Shown one piece after another: positions 34,278 through 42,571 of a stretch of 64,000 nucleotides of DNA (the stretch's first letter is position 1; the number at the start of each line of letters is the position of its first letter). Both the position numbers and the translations under genes were made by a program. Below the pieces are notes generated by a model that was given only the letters and a program-made list of their open reading frames with translations, made no database searches and was not told the origin of the DNA. The DNA lies in assembly GCF_000193205.1 (NCBI RefSeq), contig NC_015278.1, positions 2,016,975 to 2,080,974 of the forward strand, given 5' to 3'. The stretch is from Aerococcus sp. Group 1. GTDB taxonomy: Bacteria > Bacillota > Bacilli > Lactobacillales > Aerococcaceae.

Positions 34278-35021
34278 TTACTCGTCGAGGAGTCGGACTT
34301 GCCAGGGGAGTTCTAGGCCAATACTTTCCATAAAGGCCTGGGACTTAAAGACCGCCTCACTATCCCCTTGGGCCACAATGCCCTTATCAGCGATGGCCAA
34401 ATATTGGTCACAGAGCTGGTAGAGAAAGGCCATGTCATGGCTTGAGATCAAGAAACGATGGCCCTGTTTGACCAAGTCTTGGATGATTTTAGTCAGGTCT
34501 TTCACCCCAGCCGGGTCTAGCCCCACAGTGGGTTCATCCAAGAGGATCATAGCGGGCTGGATCACTAAAATTCCCGCCAAAGCCACCCGCTTCTTTTGCC
34601 CATAGGAAAGAGTTTGAATCGGGCGGCTAGCCAAGTGATCGATCGCCAGGGCCTTGAGGGCACTCGCCACCCGGTCTTTTATTTCAGCCGGGTCGCGCTT
34701 TAAATTATGGAGGGCAAAGGCCACATCGTCTTGAACCGTGGGGTAAAAGAGCTGTTGGTTGGGGTCTTGAAAGACCATATTGACCGCTTGGCGAAGTTGG
34801 TAGAGGGCCTTCTTCTTATAGGAGAGGGGTTGGCCTTGGAAGAGCACCATCCCTTTCTCCACCGGAATCAGACCAGTTAAAATCCGCATCAGGGTGGTCT
34901 TTCCGGTCCCATTGGCCCCCATCAGACCGATCACCTGGCCCTTGGAAAAATCATAAGAAATATCTTCAAATACGGTATGCCCTTGGTAGGCAAAAGATAG
35001 GTGTTTGACACTTAACATCAT
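34278..35021 (-). CDS. cbiO: Cobalt ECF transporter ATPase CbiO
   Basis: A 247-residue ABC ATPase of the ECF type. Walker A GLMGANGTGKTTLMRIL (about residues 33-49), signature TLSYGQKKRVALAGIL (about 136-151), where LSYGQ replaces the usual LSGGQ as in ECF A-subunits, and Walker B MILLDEPTVGLDPAG. It powers metal uptake through CbiQ and CbiM. It is the last gene of the cbiMNQO operon, 78 bp after cbiQ, and is followed by a terminator shared in sequence with the one downstream of the XRE gene. RBS GAGGATGAA; two adjacent ATGs leave the exact start open by one codon. Confidence 0.9.
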   Translation of the reverse strand: MMLSVKHLSFAYQGHTVFEDISYDFSKGQVIGLMGANGTGKTTLMRILTGLIPVEKGMVLFQGQPLSYKKKALYQLRQAVNMVFQDPNQQLFYPTVQDDVAFALHNLKRDPAEIKDRVASALKALAIDHLASRPIQTLSYGQKKRVALAGILVIQPAMILLDEPTVGLDPAGVKDLTKIIQDLVKQGHRFLISSHDMAFLYQLCDQYLAIADKGIVAQGDSEAVFKSQAFMESIGLELPWQVRLLDE

Positions 35022-35099
35022 TTCATCCTCACTTATTATTTTGTAAGCCTACAAATCCTTATACCCTAGCCATTTCTAGCCCCATTTTTGTACATTAAA

Positions 35100-35777
35100 C
35101 TAATCCAGGTAAAATTCATCCTGGTAGAGTTTCAAATCTAAGGTGTCAGTCATTTCCGTAAAGCGATACAATGACCGCTCGAAAACTACCTTAGCCAGTA
35201 AGGCCAGGGAATGAATAGACACTCTAGGGTGGGAGTAGCCATAGCGCAAGTTTTGGGCCTGGTAGACCACCACCACATCGTCTAAGAGGACAAAGATAAA
35301 ACGGTACATCAAGAGGACCAATTCAATCACCACATAAGGGATGTGGGCTTGCTTCATCAATTGTAAGATCTGCTTTAGTGGCGTAGTCAGGGTAAATAAA
35401 AAAGTCACCGTGATCGCTGTCAAAGCCCTAATAATTAGGGTCAAGGTATAGGAAAACTGACCACTTAACAGCCCCAGGTAATAATCTCCCAGTGATAAGG
35501 ACCAGGAAAAAAGAGCGGGCTCTTGGCTAACAGACACCAACAAGGCCAGGCTAGAAAAGGCCAAAAACAGAACCGGACCAATATATAAATTCAGGTAGGT
35601 CCTTAGCCTAATAGGCACCAGATAGAGGGTAAGAGTCATGATCAGGAGGGTATAGACCACTTCTAAGCTATTCCACCCCGAAAAGGCCACTAGAATCCCC
35701 AAGAGCCAAAAAGCAAACTTAAACTTGCCGGACTTCTTAGCCCACTTGGATTGATAGGTATAACGATCAATCCCCAT
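35100..35777 (-). CDS. cbiQ: Cobalt ECF transporter membrane subunit CbiQ
   Basis: About 225 residues with several membrane helices, beginning MGIDRYTYQSKWAKKSGKFKF, the CbiQ N-terminal pattern (D-x-Y-x-Y...S.W). The two cytoplasmic coupling helices of ECF T-components appear as RYGYSHPRVSIHSLALLA and VFERSLYRFTEMTDTLDLK. I chose the ATG at 35777, after AAGGTGTG. It couples CbiO to the CbiMN core. A hairpin at 35813-35844 separates it from cbiN. Confidence 0.88.
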   Translation of the reverse strand: MGIDRYTYQSKWAKKSGKFKFAFWLLGILVAFSGWNSLEVVYTLLIMTLTLYLVPIRLRTYLNLYIGPVLFLAFSSLALLVSVSQEPALFSWSLSLGDYYLGLLSGQFSYTLTLIIRALTAITVTFLFTLTTPLKQILQLMKQAHIPYVVIELVLLMYRFIFVLLDDVVVVYQAQNLRYGYSHPRVSIHSLALLAKVVFERSLYRFTEMTDTLDLKLYQDEFYLD

Positions 35778-35812
35778 AACATCACACCTTTTCACTAATC
35801 ATTTGCTTTTTA

Positions 35813-35844
35813 AAAGAAGCTGAGCACAGAACCTCAGCTTCTTT
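35813..35844 (-). terminator. Intra-operon hairpin/attenuator between cbiN and cbiQ
   Basis: A 12-bp perfect stem AAAGAAGCTGAG / CTCAGCTTCTTT with an 8-nt loop, followed on the minus strand by TT-AAAAAGC after the T-rich arm. It is a likely partial terminator, or an mRNA stabiliser that favours cbiMN over cbiQO. Confidence 0.7.
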
Positions 35845-35866
35845 ATTGAGAATACACTTAACTGGT

Positions 35867-36154
35867 TTATCTCTTACCTTGGTCTAGGCCTTTATTCTTG
35901 CCTAAATAGTATCCAACGATCCCACAAATAATCCCGGTCCCAATGCTTCCTTGTAAGGTAAAGAGTAAACTTTCAATTTCACCGGAAGCAGGTTCAAAGA
36001 TGGGTTCAAACCAAGGAGTATAGGATTCGTCTAATTCCCCAATCAATTCTTCAGCCCCACCATCGGAACCTTCGTATTCACCATCAATGGTAAACAAGGG
36101 GATAAACATAATTAATAGGGCTAATAAGATGAGTAATAAATTTTTCTTTTTCAT
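35867..36154 (-). CDS. cbiN: Cobalt transport protein CbiN
   Basis: 95 residues with two membrane helices flanking an extracytoplasmic loop. The loop shows family motifs GSDGGAEELI (about residues 29-38), YTPWFEPIFEPASGEIESLLFTLQGSIG (about 45-72) and a C-terminal YYLGKNKG. CbiN assists CbiM in loading Co2+, and its presence marks this as a Cbi (cobalt) system rather than a NikMNQO type. The start codon directly follows the cbiM stop, with GAGGTG in the end of cbiM as ribosome-binding site. The length is normal. Confidence 0.92.
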   Translation of the reverse strand: MKKKNLLLILLALLIMFIPLFTIDGEYEGSDGGAEELIGELDESYTPWFEPIFEPASGEIESLLFTLQGSIGTGIICGIVGYYLGKNKGLDQGKR

Positions 36155-36886
36155 CTATTTCTTCACCTCTTTCAAGACGGTGTCGTTAATCATATTCACC
36201 ATTACCACGGAAAGTAGCCCTTCAACAATAGCTAGAGGAATTTGGGTAATCATAAAGACGCCCATAAATTTCATAGCTGCTGCAAAGACCCCTAAGGCAG
36301 GATCAGGGTGAGCCAAAGCCAATTGGAAGGAGGTGGTCATATAGGTGGCCAAGTCAGCTAAGGCTGCACAGAGGAAAATATTGACACTACTTGGAAGGTT
36401 GATTTTTTCGCCTAAACGGTAAACGGCGTAACCAACAAATGGTCCTACAACCGCCATCGAGAAAGCATTGGCACCCAGTGTGGTTAAACCACCGTGAGCT
36501 AGGAAGAGGGCTTGGAATAAGAGACAGATAGTCCCTAAAACGCTAATCACCCCAGGTCCAAATAAATAGGTCCCCACACCGACACCCGTAGGATGGGAGG
36601 TTGACCCAGTCACGGATGGAATTTTCAAGGAAGATAGGATAAAGATAAAGGCACCACTGAGGGCTAATAAGACCTTATTTTTACTATCTTTTTTGACGCT
36701 TTCCTTAATTTGGTAAACCCCGTAGCAGAAGAAGGGAATGAAAATCGCAAACCAAATGATTACCCATTTCAGTGGCAAGTAACCCTCCATAATGTGCATG
36801 GCGTGGGCAGGTTCAGAAAAGGCCACTAATAAAAACAAGAAAGCCGCTAGAAATAACTTTAGGGCTTGACTTTTAGATAAATGCAT
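36155..36886 (-). CDS. cbiM: Cobalt ECF substrate-binding membrane protein CbiM
   Basis: 243 residues. A cleavable signal-like segment ending SEPAHA precedes the processed N-terminus MHIMEGYLP, whose Met-His-Ile-Met-Glu forms the metal site once cleaved. The body has six or so helices with SVTGSTSHPTGVGVGTYLFG (about 84-103) and AHGGLTTLGANAFSMAVVGP (about 128-147), both family hallmarks. It is the first gene of cbiMNQO and takes up Co2+ (Ni2+ possible). Expression is probably controlled through the roughly 229-nt structured leader upstream. No cobalamin biosynthesis genes are seen in this window. Confidence 0.93.
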   Translation of the reverse strand: MHLSKSQALKLFLAAFLFLLVAFSEPAHAMHIMEGYLPLKWVIIWFAIFIPFFCYGVYQIKESVKKDSKNKVLLALSGAFIFILSSLKIPSVTGSTSHPTGVGVGTYLFGPGVISVLGTICLLFQALFLAHGGLTTLGANAFSMAVVGPFVGYAVYRLGEKINLPSSVNIFLCAALADLATYMTTSFQLALAHPDPALGVFAAAMKFMGVFMITQIPLAIVEGLLSVVMVNMINDTVLKEVKK

Positions 36887-37115
36887 TAAAAATTTCTCCT
36901 TTTTGATACACTAAAATGCCTAACAATAACAACCCCCATGGGAAAAAAGGTCAGAAATAAGCGGACTAGTCGCAAAAGCCTTGACCCCCAAGTCCTTGTG
37001 AAAGCTGCTGGTCATCATCCCAGCAATAGTCACTCATGAAACTAGTCCTGAACTTATTTTCTTTACTCAATGTGGCTCGGCGAAGTCACTGCCTTACCCA
37101 AGATCTTGTAGCTAC
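36887..37115 (-). promoter_or_regulatory. Long structured leader of cbiMNQO (candidate riboswitch/attenuator)
   Basis: About 229 nt from the predicted start site to cbiM. A two-block helix joins AATAAG / CTTATT (37053-37058 with 36956-36961) and GGACTAGT / ACTAGTCC (37041-37048 with 36963-36970). An alternative GGTCA / TGACC stem (36982-36986 with 36949-36953) followed by T6 (36943-36948) uses the same 3' strand and would terminate transcription. I do not see the cobalamin core GCCACTG or the B12 box. Confidence 0.55.
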
Positions 37116-37121
37116 GCGAAG

Positions 37122-37150
37122 ATTATACCCCAGATCTAGTCGGCTTGCAA
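37122..37150 (-). promoter_or_regulatory. cbiM promoter
   Basis: On the minus strand, TTGCAA (37145-37150), exactly 17 bp of spacer and TATAAT (37122-37127). It is a strong sigma-A promoter. Confidence 0.75.
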
Positions 37151-37280
37151 TGTTTTTCACAAGATTAGAAGAATTCTAAAGACAAATAAACTTTATATTC
37201 TATTAAAATAAAGCAAGCTCCTAACCGGTTCAATTTTTAGAATTTTTCTAGGCTATCAATAGGACTAGCCCAGGCTTTGT

Positions 37281-37290
37281 GCTATGATAG
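37281..37290 (+). promoter_or_regulatory. Extended -10 for the CNNM/CBS gene
   Basis: TGC-TATGAT about 35 bp before the start codon. The -35 is weak. Confidence 0.4.
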
Positions 37291-37320
37291 TAGTAATAAA
37301 ATTTAGGAGGAATTTCATCT

Positions 37321-38643
37321 ATGGATGACAGTTTTCTTGTCAGCATAATCATCTTTTTAGTCTGTGTAATCTTATCGGCCTACTTTTCATCATCGGAAAC
37401 GGCCTTCACCTCAGCGTCTTCGATTCGTTTACAGAATGAAGCCGAATTGGGTGACGACCGCGCTAAACAAGCCCTAGACTTACAAAATCAATTTGATTCC
37501 TTATTATCGACGATTTTAATCGGTAATAACTTCGTTAATATTGCCGCTTCTTCCATTGCGACAGTGATCTTTATGGAGTTGATTCCTGAATATGGCGCCA
37601 CCATTGCCACGGTCTTTACCACAGTGACCCTCTTGCTCTTCTCAGAAATCACCCCCAAACTGATCGCCAAGATTGTTCCTGAACCCTTTGCCAAGTTCTC
37701 CACCCCCTACCTACGGGCTATCATGTGGCTCTTCAAACCCCTAGTCTGGTTAGTTAACCAATGGCAAAAAATGGTCCAACACTTCTTTCCCTTGGAGGCC
37801 CAAGAAGGTATTAGTGAAGAAGAATTGCTGTCCATGGTGGATGAAGCCCGGGTCGGCGGCAGCATTGAGCACGATGAACAACGCTTAGTCAAGGCCGCCA
37901 TCCGCTTCGATGACCGGGAAGTCTCCGCCATCATTACCCCGCGGATCGATGTTGAAGCCATCGATGTTTCGGACAGTGACCAAGAAATTGAAGCCATCTT
38001 TGAAAACCAACCCTATTCCCGGCTCTTAGTCTATGAAGAAGACATCGACAATGTCCTCGGTGTCCTCCACGAACGCGACTTCAACCGCTATTTGCGGGAA
38101 AAATTCAAACATCCCGAGAAGAAGATTCTCTTAAACAGTCTCCTACTGGATACCTTCTCCATCCCACAAAATATGAAACTCGCCACCCTCTTGCGGCAAA
38201 TGCAAGCCAAACAAATCCATATGGCCGTTGTCCGTGATGAACACGGGGGCATGATTGGGATCGTTACCATGGAAGATGTCTTAGAGGAATTAGTGGGGGA
38301 AATCTGGGACGAAGACGATGTGGTCACCCAAGATATCGAAGTTTTGGAAGAAGGCCAACACTATATCTTCAGCGGAGGCTGCGCGATTGAAAAGAGCCAA
38401 CCCCTCCTCCAACTTCCCCTCAAGGAAGCCAACCTCTACCACACTATCAACGGCTTTGCCACCCATTATCTTGGTAAGCTACCTGAACTCGGCGACCATT
38501 TTGCCGTTGGCGCCTGGGTCTTTGAAGTGGTTGAAGAGGACAAGCAAAGAGTCGGCAAGTTAGATGCCCAACGCCTCCCCGAAGATGAGATCGTCGGCCA
38601 AGCCGCTCAGTATGAAGAAAGTGACCATGACAAAGAAGAATAA
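37321..38643 (+). CDS. CNNM/CorC-HlyC family transporter with CBS pair
   Basis: A 440-residue protein. The N-terminal DUF21/CNNM domain has three to four helices (about residues 1-190), with ILSAYFSSSETAFTSAS and SLLSTILIGNNFVNIAASSI. Two CBS domains follow (about 205-330, with TPRIDVEAIDVSD and VVRDEHGGMIGIVTMEDVLEEL) and then a CorC_HlyC domain (about 345-425). Once called haemolysins, these proteins export Mg2+ or other divalent cations. Start follows TTTAGGAGG. It is divergent from cbiMNQO, putting metal import and export on one intergenic region. Single-gene unit with terminator at 38771. Confidence 0.88.
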   Translation: MDDSFLVSIIIFLVCVILSAYFSSSETAFTSASSIRLQNEAELGDDRAKQALDLQNQFDSLLSTILIGNNFVNIAASSIATVIFMELIPEYGATIATVFTTVTLLLFSEITPKLIAKIVPEPFAKFSTPYLRAIMWLFKPLVWLVNQWQKMVQHFFPLEAQEGISEEELLSMVDEARVGGSIEHDEQRLVKAAIRFDDREVSAIITPRIDVEAIDVSDSDQEIEAIFENQPYSRLLVYEEDIDNVLGVLHERDFNRYLREKFKHPEKKILLNSLLLDTFSIPQNMKLATLLRQMQAKQIHMAVVRDEHGGMIGIVTMEDVLEELVGEIWDEDDVVTQDIEVLEEGQHYIFSGGCAIEKSQPLLQLPLKEANLYHTINGFATHYLGKLPELGDHFAVGAWVFEVVEEDKQRVGKLDAQRLPEDEIVGQAAQYEESDHDKEE

Positions 38644-38770
38644 TTAAGAGATTTGTTAGTTTCTTCCCAGTTTGTTCACAAGTTCTTCACAATTATGGCT
38701 TAATATAAAACCGTAGTAAATAGATACATTATTTCTATCTTTCTCCTCCCATTATAGAAAGAGTAGAAGA

Positions 38771-38796
38771 AAAGACGCCTGAGCGCGTCTTTTTTA
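38771..38796 (+). terminator. Terminator of the CNNM/CBS gene
   Basis: An AAGACGC / GCG(C)GTCTT hairpin followed by T6, 130 bp after the stop. Confidence 0.75.
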
Positions 38797-38874
38797 TTAC
38801 CTAAAATCAAAAAGAGCTAGTTCGTTGCCCAAGACTCAAGATAACTTCTTTATCTAGTTAGCTACTGTCAAAAT

Positions 38875-38917
38875 AAAGCCCGCCCAAGGACTGTTGATCA
38901 ATCTCTGGGCGGGTCTT
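38875..38917 (-). terminator. Terminator of the NADH oxidase gene
   Basis: GCCCGCCCA / TGGGCGGGt stem (38878-38886 with 38906-38915) followed on the minus strand by TTTATTTT. Confidence 0.85.
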
Positions 38918-38950
38918 ATTGAAGGAGTTTTTTAAATCATTTTACTGCAA

Positions 38951-40321
38951 TTACATAAATAACATTTTATCGGATCCGTAGGTACGTCCTAAAGCTTGCA
39001 TTGCTAAGACGTTAATTGGATGCCATGGGCCATCAAATTCTGGTTGGAAGAAGAAGTCTTGGGCTTCAAGTTCTTCTAAAGTCATCTTATGATCAATGAC
39101 AACTGACATAATGTTACCTAATTCGCCAACACTGCCTTTTGACATGAATTGGGCACCAAGCACAACATGAGATTCTTTGTCAAAGTTGATTTGCATGTAG
39201 ACGGTGTTATTGTCGTCATTTAATTCAGTAAAGAAAGTTGGGCGTAAGCGGGCGGTGACATACTTACTGTCCACTTCACCATCATACCAGTCAGCGTTGG
39301 AATCTTTGATCCCTGAAGTAGAGAATTCATAGTCGAATAAGTGTAGGCCAGAAGTCCCTGAGACTGGACGGATGGTTGCTTCTTCACCTAAAGCATTTTT
39401 AGCTGCGACAATACCTTGGCGACGAGCGGTAGAAGCTAAAGCATAGGAAACTTTCTTACCTGTTGGGCTAAATGGTACTAGGGTAGCATCCCCAGCAGCG
39501 TAAACGTCTTTTACTGAAGTTTCATGTTTTTCATTGACTTCAATAAATCCTTTTTGGTCCATATCAACTAAACCTTCTAACCATTTGGTATTAGGTTTAA
39601 TACCGATAGAAACAATCACGGTGTCAGCTTCATATGTATTCTTGTCAGTAACGACTGCACTGACTTTACCATCCTTAGTTTCGAAGGATTGAACCCCTTC
39701 ACCACCATGGAAAGTTAAACCGTGAGATTCAGCATTCTTGGTTAAGATATCAGTAAATTCTTCATCTAAGTAGGTGGGTAAGATGCGGTCTTGGAAGTCA
39801 ATGACTGTGGTGTCAATTCCTGCTAGGGCGTAAGCTTCAGCTGCTTCAATCCCAATGTAACCACCACCGACAACAACGACTCTCTTAGCGTCTTCCATAC
39901 GGTCATGAACTTTTTGTGCCCAGTCACGACCACGGAGATAAAAGACATTTTCAGCGTCAACGCCGTCAACAGGTAGAGGGGTTGGGATGGCACCAGGGGA
40001 GAGGATTAACTTGTCATAGTCATCGGTCCGTTCACCTTCTGGGGTTTTAACGGTAACCGTCTTAGCGTCGCCATCAAAGGAAACGACTTCGGTATTGACC
40101 ATAATATTTATGCCTTGTTCCTTATATGAAGCCTCATTAGCGTAATGTAAGTCATCTAAAGATTCAGATTCGCCTTCTAAGTAGGATTGAATCCCACAGG
40201 ATAGGAAGGAAGCGGTTGAACCTGCTTCATATAAATTAATTTCTGCATCTGGTTGCGCCTCAAGAATCGTTTGAGCGGCTTCATAACCAGCATGCGATGT
40301 ACCAACAATAGCGTATTTCAT
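38951..40321 (-). CDS. nox: NADH oxidase (H2O-forming type), Nox family
   Basis: About 456 residues, a flavoprotein disulfide-reductase-like oxidase. The FAD-binding start MKYAIVGTSHAGYEAAQTIL has His10 in the family active-site position. The redox cysteine is Cys42 in SFLSCGIQSYLEG, as in four-electron NADH oxidases. The NAD fold is VVVVGGGYIGIEAAEAYALAG (about residues 150-170), and the second FAD motif is VYAAGDATLVPF. It reduces O2 to water, regenerating NAD+ and lowering peroxide, which is useful in a catalase-poor fermenter. CoA-disulfide reductase is the closest alternative. ATG at 40321 after GGAGG. Monocistronic. Confidence 0.88.
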   Translation of the reverse strand: MKYAIVGTSHAGYEAAQTILEAQPDAEINLYEAGSTASFLSCGIQSYLEGESESLDDLHYANEASYKEQGINIMVNTEVVSFDGDAKTVTVKTPEGERTDDYDKLILSPGAIPTPLPVDGVDAENVFYLRGRDWAQKVHDRMEDAKRVVVVGGGYIGIEAAEAYALAGIDTTVIDFQDRILPTYLDEEFTDILTKNAESHGLTFHGGEGVQSFETKDGKVSAVVTDKNTYEADTVIVSIGIKPNTKWLEGLVDMDQKGFIEVNEKHETSVKDVYAAGDATLVPFSPTGKKVSYALASTARRQGIVAAKNALGEEATIRPVSGTSGLHLFDYEFSTSGIKDSNADWYDGEVDSKYVTARLRPTFFTELNDDNNTVYMQINFDKESHVVLGAQFMSKGSVGELGNIMSVVIDHKMTLEELEAQDFFFQPEFDGPWHPINVLAMQALGRTYGSDKMLFM

Positions 40322-40558
40322 TGATATACCTCCATTTATTTTTTCTTTCATTAATTGTCAAAAATTAATAAACTAAAATTCCATAAAATCATGAGACCAT
40401 GGTTAACTTCGTTTATTTATTCATTCATTGATAGATTCAATCGATCTAGGCAAGTAGAGCAGGTGAATGAAAGATAAATGCGAAAATTAGCCACATCATT
40501 CCTTTCTCAATCTTTTTCTCCTCCAAGGCTTATCCTCCCTGATCCTTTATCACAATCC

Positions 40559-42352
40559 TTAAACCTGCATGCGGGCACGTAGAGCATAGAAGATAGCTAT
40601 GAGGTCCATAACTTCTTGGAGAATGGCTCCGAGTAGGGCGGGGATGGCACCGGTGGAGGCAATTAACATTAGGATAATTGAGGTTACGATCCCAAAGATC
40701 ACTGCTTGCTTGGCGACTTTCAGGGTATGCTTGGCAACTTTAACTGCTTGGGCCACCTTGGAGAGATCATCCTTCAAGATTACCGCATCTGCCGATTCAC
40801 TGGCAGCGGTTGACCCGTGGGCGCCCATAGCAATCCCAATATCTGCTACAGTCAGGGCTGGGGCATCATTAACCCCGTCCCCCACCATCATCACTGGACG
40901 GAAGTCTTCCCTTAGGTCTTTGAGCAGGTTAATCTTATCTTCCGGCAGCAAGTTGGCATGGACTTCTTCAATCCCCGCGCTGTGAGCGATCCTTTGGGCA
41001 ATATTTTCATCATCACCGGTCAGCATGATAATACGGTCCAGGTCCAAGCTTTCTAATTCATGGATGGTCGCTGGAGCTTCGGGACGGATTTGGTCGTTAA
41101 AGGTAATCCGACCCGCATAAGCACCGTCAATGGACACATAGACATTGGTCTTGCCGTCAGTGATCTTCTCAGCCCCGACAAAGTCAGCTTTACCCACCTT
41201 GACTTCCTTACTGTCCACTTGGCCTTTAACCCCAGCAGCAGTCACTTCTTCTAAGTGGTTAACCGGACTAAGGTCCAGACCCTGTTTTTGAGCGGCATCC
41301 ACTAAGGACCGGGCCAAAACGTGGGTAGAGGATTGTTCGGCACTAGCTGCATAGTGGAGAATATGATCCACCTCAAATCTCCCTTGGACTTGGATATCAT
41401 CAACAGCTAAAGAACCCTGGGTAATGGTTCCGGTTTTATCAAAGGCCGCCGTTTTGACTTGGTCGAGTTTTTCCAAGCTGGTTCCTGATTTCATGACAAT
41501 CCCATTGCGGCTGGAATTACTCATCCCCCCGACAATAGCCACCGGAGCGGCGATAATTAAGGGACAAGGTGAAGCCACCACTAGGACTTCCGCAAAACGA
41601 ACTGGGTCTTTTGAGACAAACCAGGCAATAAAGGCAATGACATAGGCAATAATGGTAAAAGGTACCGCATAACGGTCAGCTAAGCGGACAAAGGGAGCGG
41701 GCTCTTCCTTAGAATTCTCCACCAGGGCCACTAAACGTTGGTACTGGCTATCCTTAGCAGCCTTCTTCACTTCGAAAGTCAGACTGGCCTCCCCATTAAT
41801 AGACCCTGACATCAGTTCGTCGCCCACGCCTTTCTCTACCGGCTTGGATTCACCGGTCAAGGACGATTCATCGACAAAGGTCTCCCCTTGGACAATGACT
41901 CCGTCCACAGGCACCAATTCATTGGGACGGACCCTGACTTGGTCGCCGACTTGAATCTCTTCCACCGGGACGGAATCTACCGAACTGTCGGTATTAATCC
42001 GGTGGGCAAATTGGGGGGAATGTTCCAGTAAGGCTTCCAGTTCTCGGCTGGCTTGTTGGGTAGCATAGGCTTCCAGGGATTCTCCCCCAGTCATCATCAC
42101 TAAGATCATTAAACTGGCCCAGTGTTCCCCCACAGCTAGAGTGGCTAGGATAGCGGTAATGGCCAGGATATCTACCCCATAGTAGCCATCCTTTAGGGTT
42201 TCAATCATGTCCTTAGCCAAAATGAGGGCCATGATAATCCCCCAAATCGCAATCACCCAAAAAGCCATGGTCTCCCGCCCCATCAGAAATTGTAGGCAGA
42301 GGGCGATTGCTCCAGTGACCAAGGTCACGATGAACTGTTGAAAATCAGTCAT
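40559..42352 (-). CDS. Heavy-metal translocating P1B-type ATPase
   Basis: About 597 residues. P1B features: membrane motif SPCPLIIAAPVAIVGG (transmembrane metal-binding Cys-Pro-Cys variant SPCP, about residues 262-277), TGES actuator loop (SLTGESKPVEKG), phosphorylation loop DKTGTITQG, and hinge GDGVNDAPAL. No N-terminal HMA or CxxC domain is present, so it is a short form. SPCP rather than CPCx/CPH places it outside the usual copper and zinc/cadmium classes and nearer Co/Fe/Ni or mixed exporters; this is a weak inference. ATG at 42352, after AAGGAGG. The roles of this gene and the cbi importer 4 kb away may be opposed. Confidence 0.85.
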   Translation of the reverse strand: MTDFQQFIVTLVTGAIALCLQFLMGRETMAFWVIAIWGIIMALILAKDMIETLKDGYYGVDILAITAILATLAVGEHWASLMILVMMTGGESLEAYATQQASRELEALLEHSPQFAHRINTDSSVDSVPVEEIQVGDQVRVRPNELVPVDGVIVQGETFVDESSLTGESKPVEKGVGDELMSGSINGEASLTFEVKKAAKDSQYQRLVALVENSKEEPAPFVRLADRYAVPFTIIAYVIAFIAWFVSKDPVRFAEVLVVASPCPLIIAAPVAIVGGMSNSSRNGIVMKSGTSLEKLDQVKTAAFDKTGTITQGSLAVDDIQVQGRFEVDHILHYAASAEQSSTHVLARSLVDAAQKQGLDLSPVNHLEEVTAAGVKGQVDSKEVKVGKADFVGAEKITDGKTNVYVSIDGAYAGRITFNDQIRPEAPATIHELESLDLDRIIMLTGDDENIAQRIAHSAGIEEVHANLLPEDKINLLKDLREDFRPVMMVGDGVNDAPALTVADIGIAMGAHGSTAASESADAVILKDDLSKVAQAVKVAKHTLKVAKQAVIFGIVTSIILMLIASTGAIPALLGAILQEVMDLIAIFYALRARMQV

Positions 42353-42571
42353 TTTTTCTTCCTCCTTGTTAATCATCTTGCTTTTGTATGCTTAGTATAC
42401 ACTAGTTTAGAATTTTTCTAAAGTGATAAATCTTATTTTTACAAAATATTTCCAAAGGGCCAAAAAGAGTGCCGACTTTGCTTTTTTCTTAAGACTTCTA
42501 GCCAATAATTTGTTAAAGTAAACTTATGCCAAAAAATATTCAATCTTTAACCAATAAAGGAGGTTAACTTT

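Larger units (their letters stand above)
38644..38950. other. Intergenic region between converging genes
   Basis: 307 bp that contain two terminators (38771-38796 and 38875-38917). I see no gene or repeat in the rest. Confidence 0.6.

Noticed and set aside
36887..37115. Standard cobalamin riboswitch
   Set aside because: The position is right, but the GCCACTG core and B12 box (CAGGAGACCTGCC type) are not visible. I list it as an unclassified leader.
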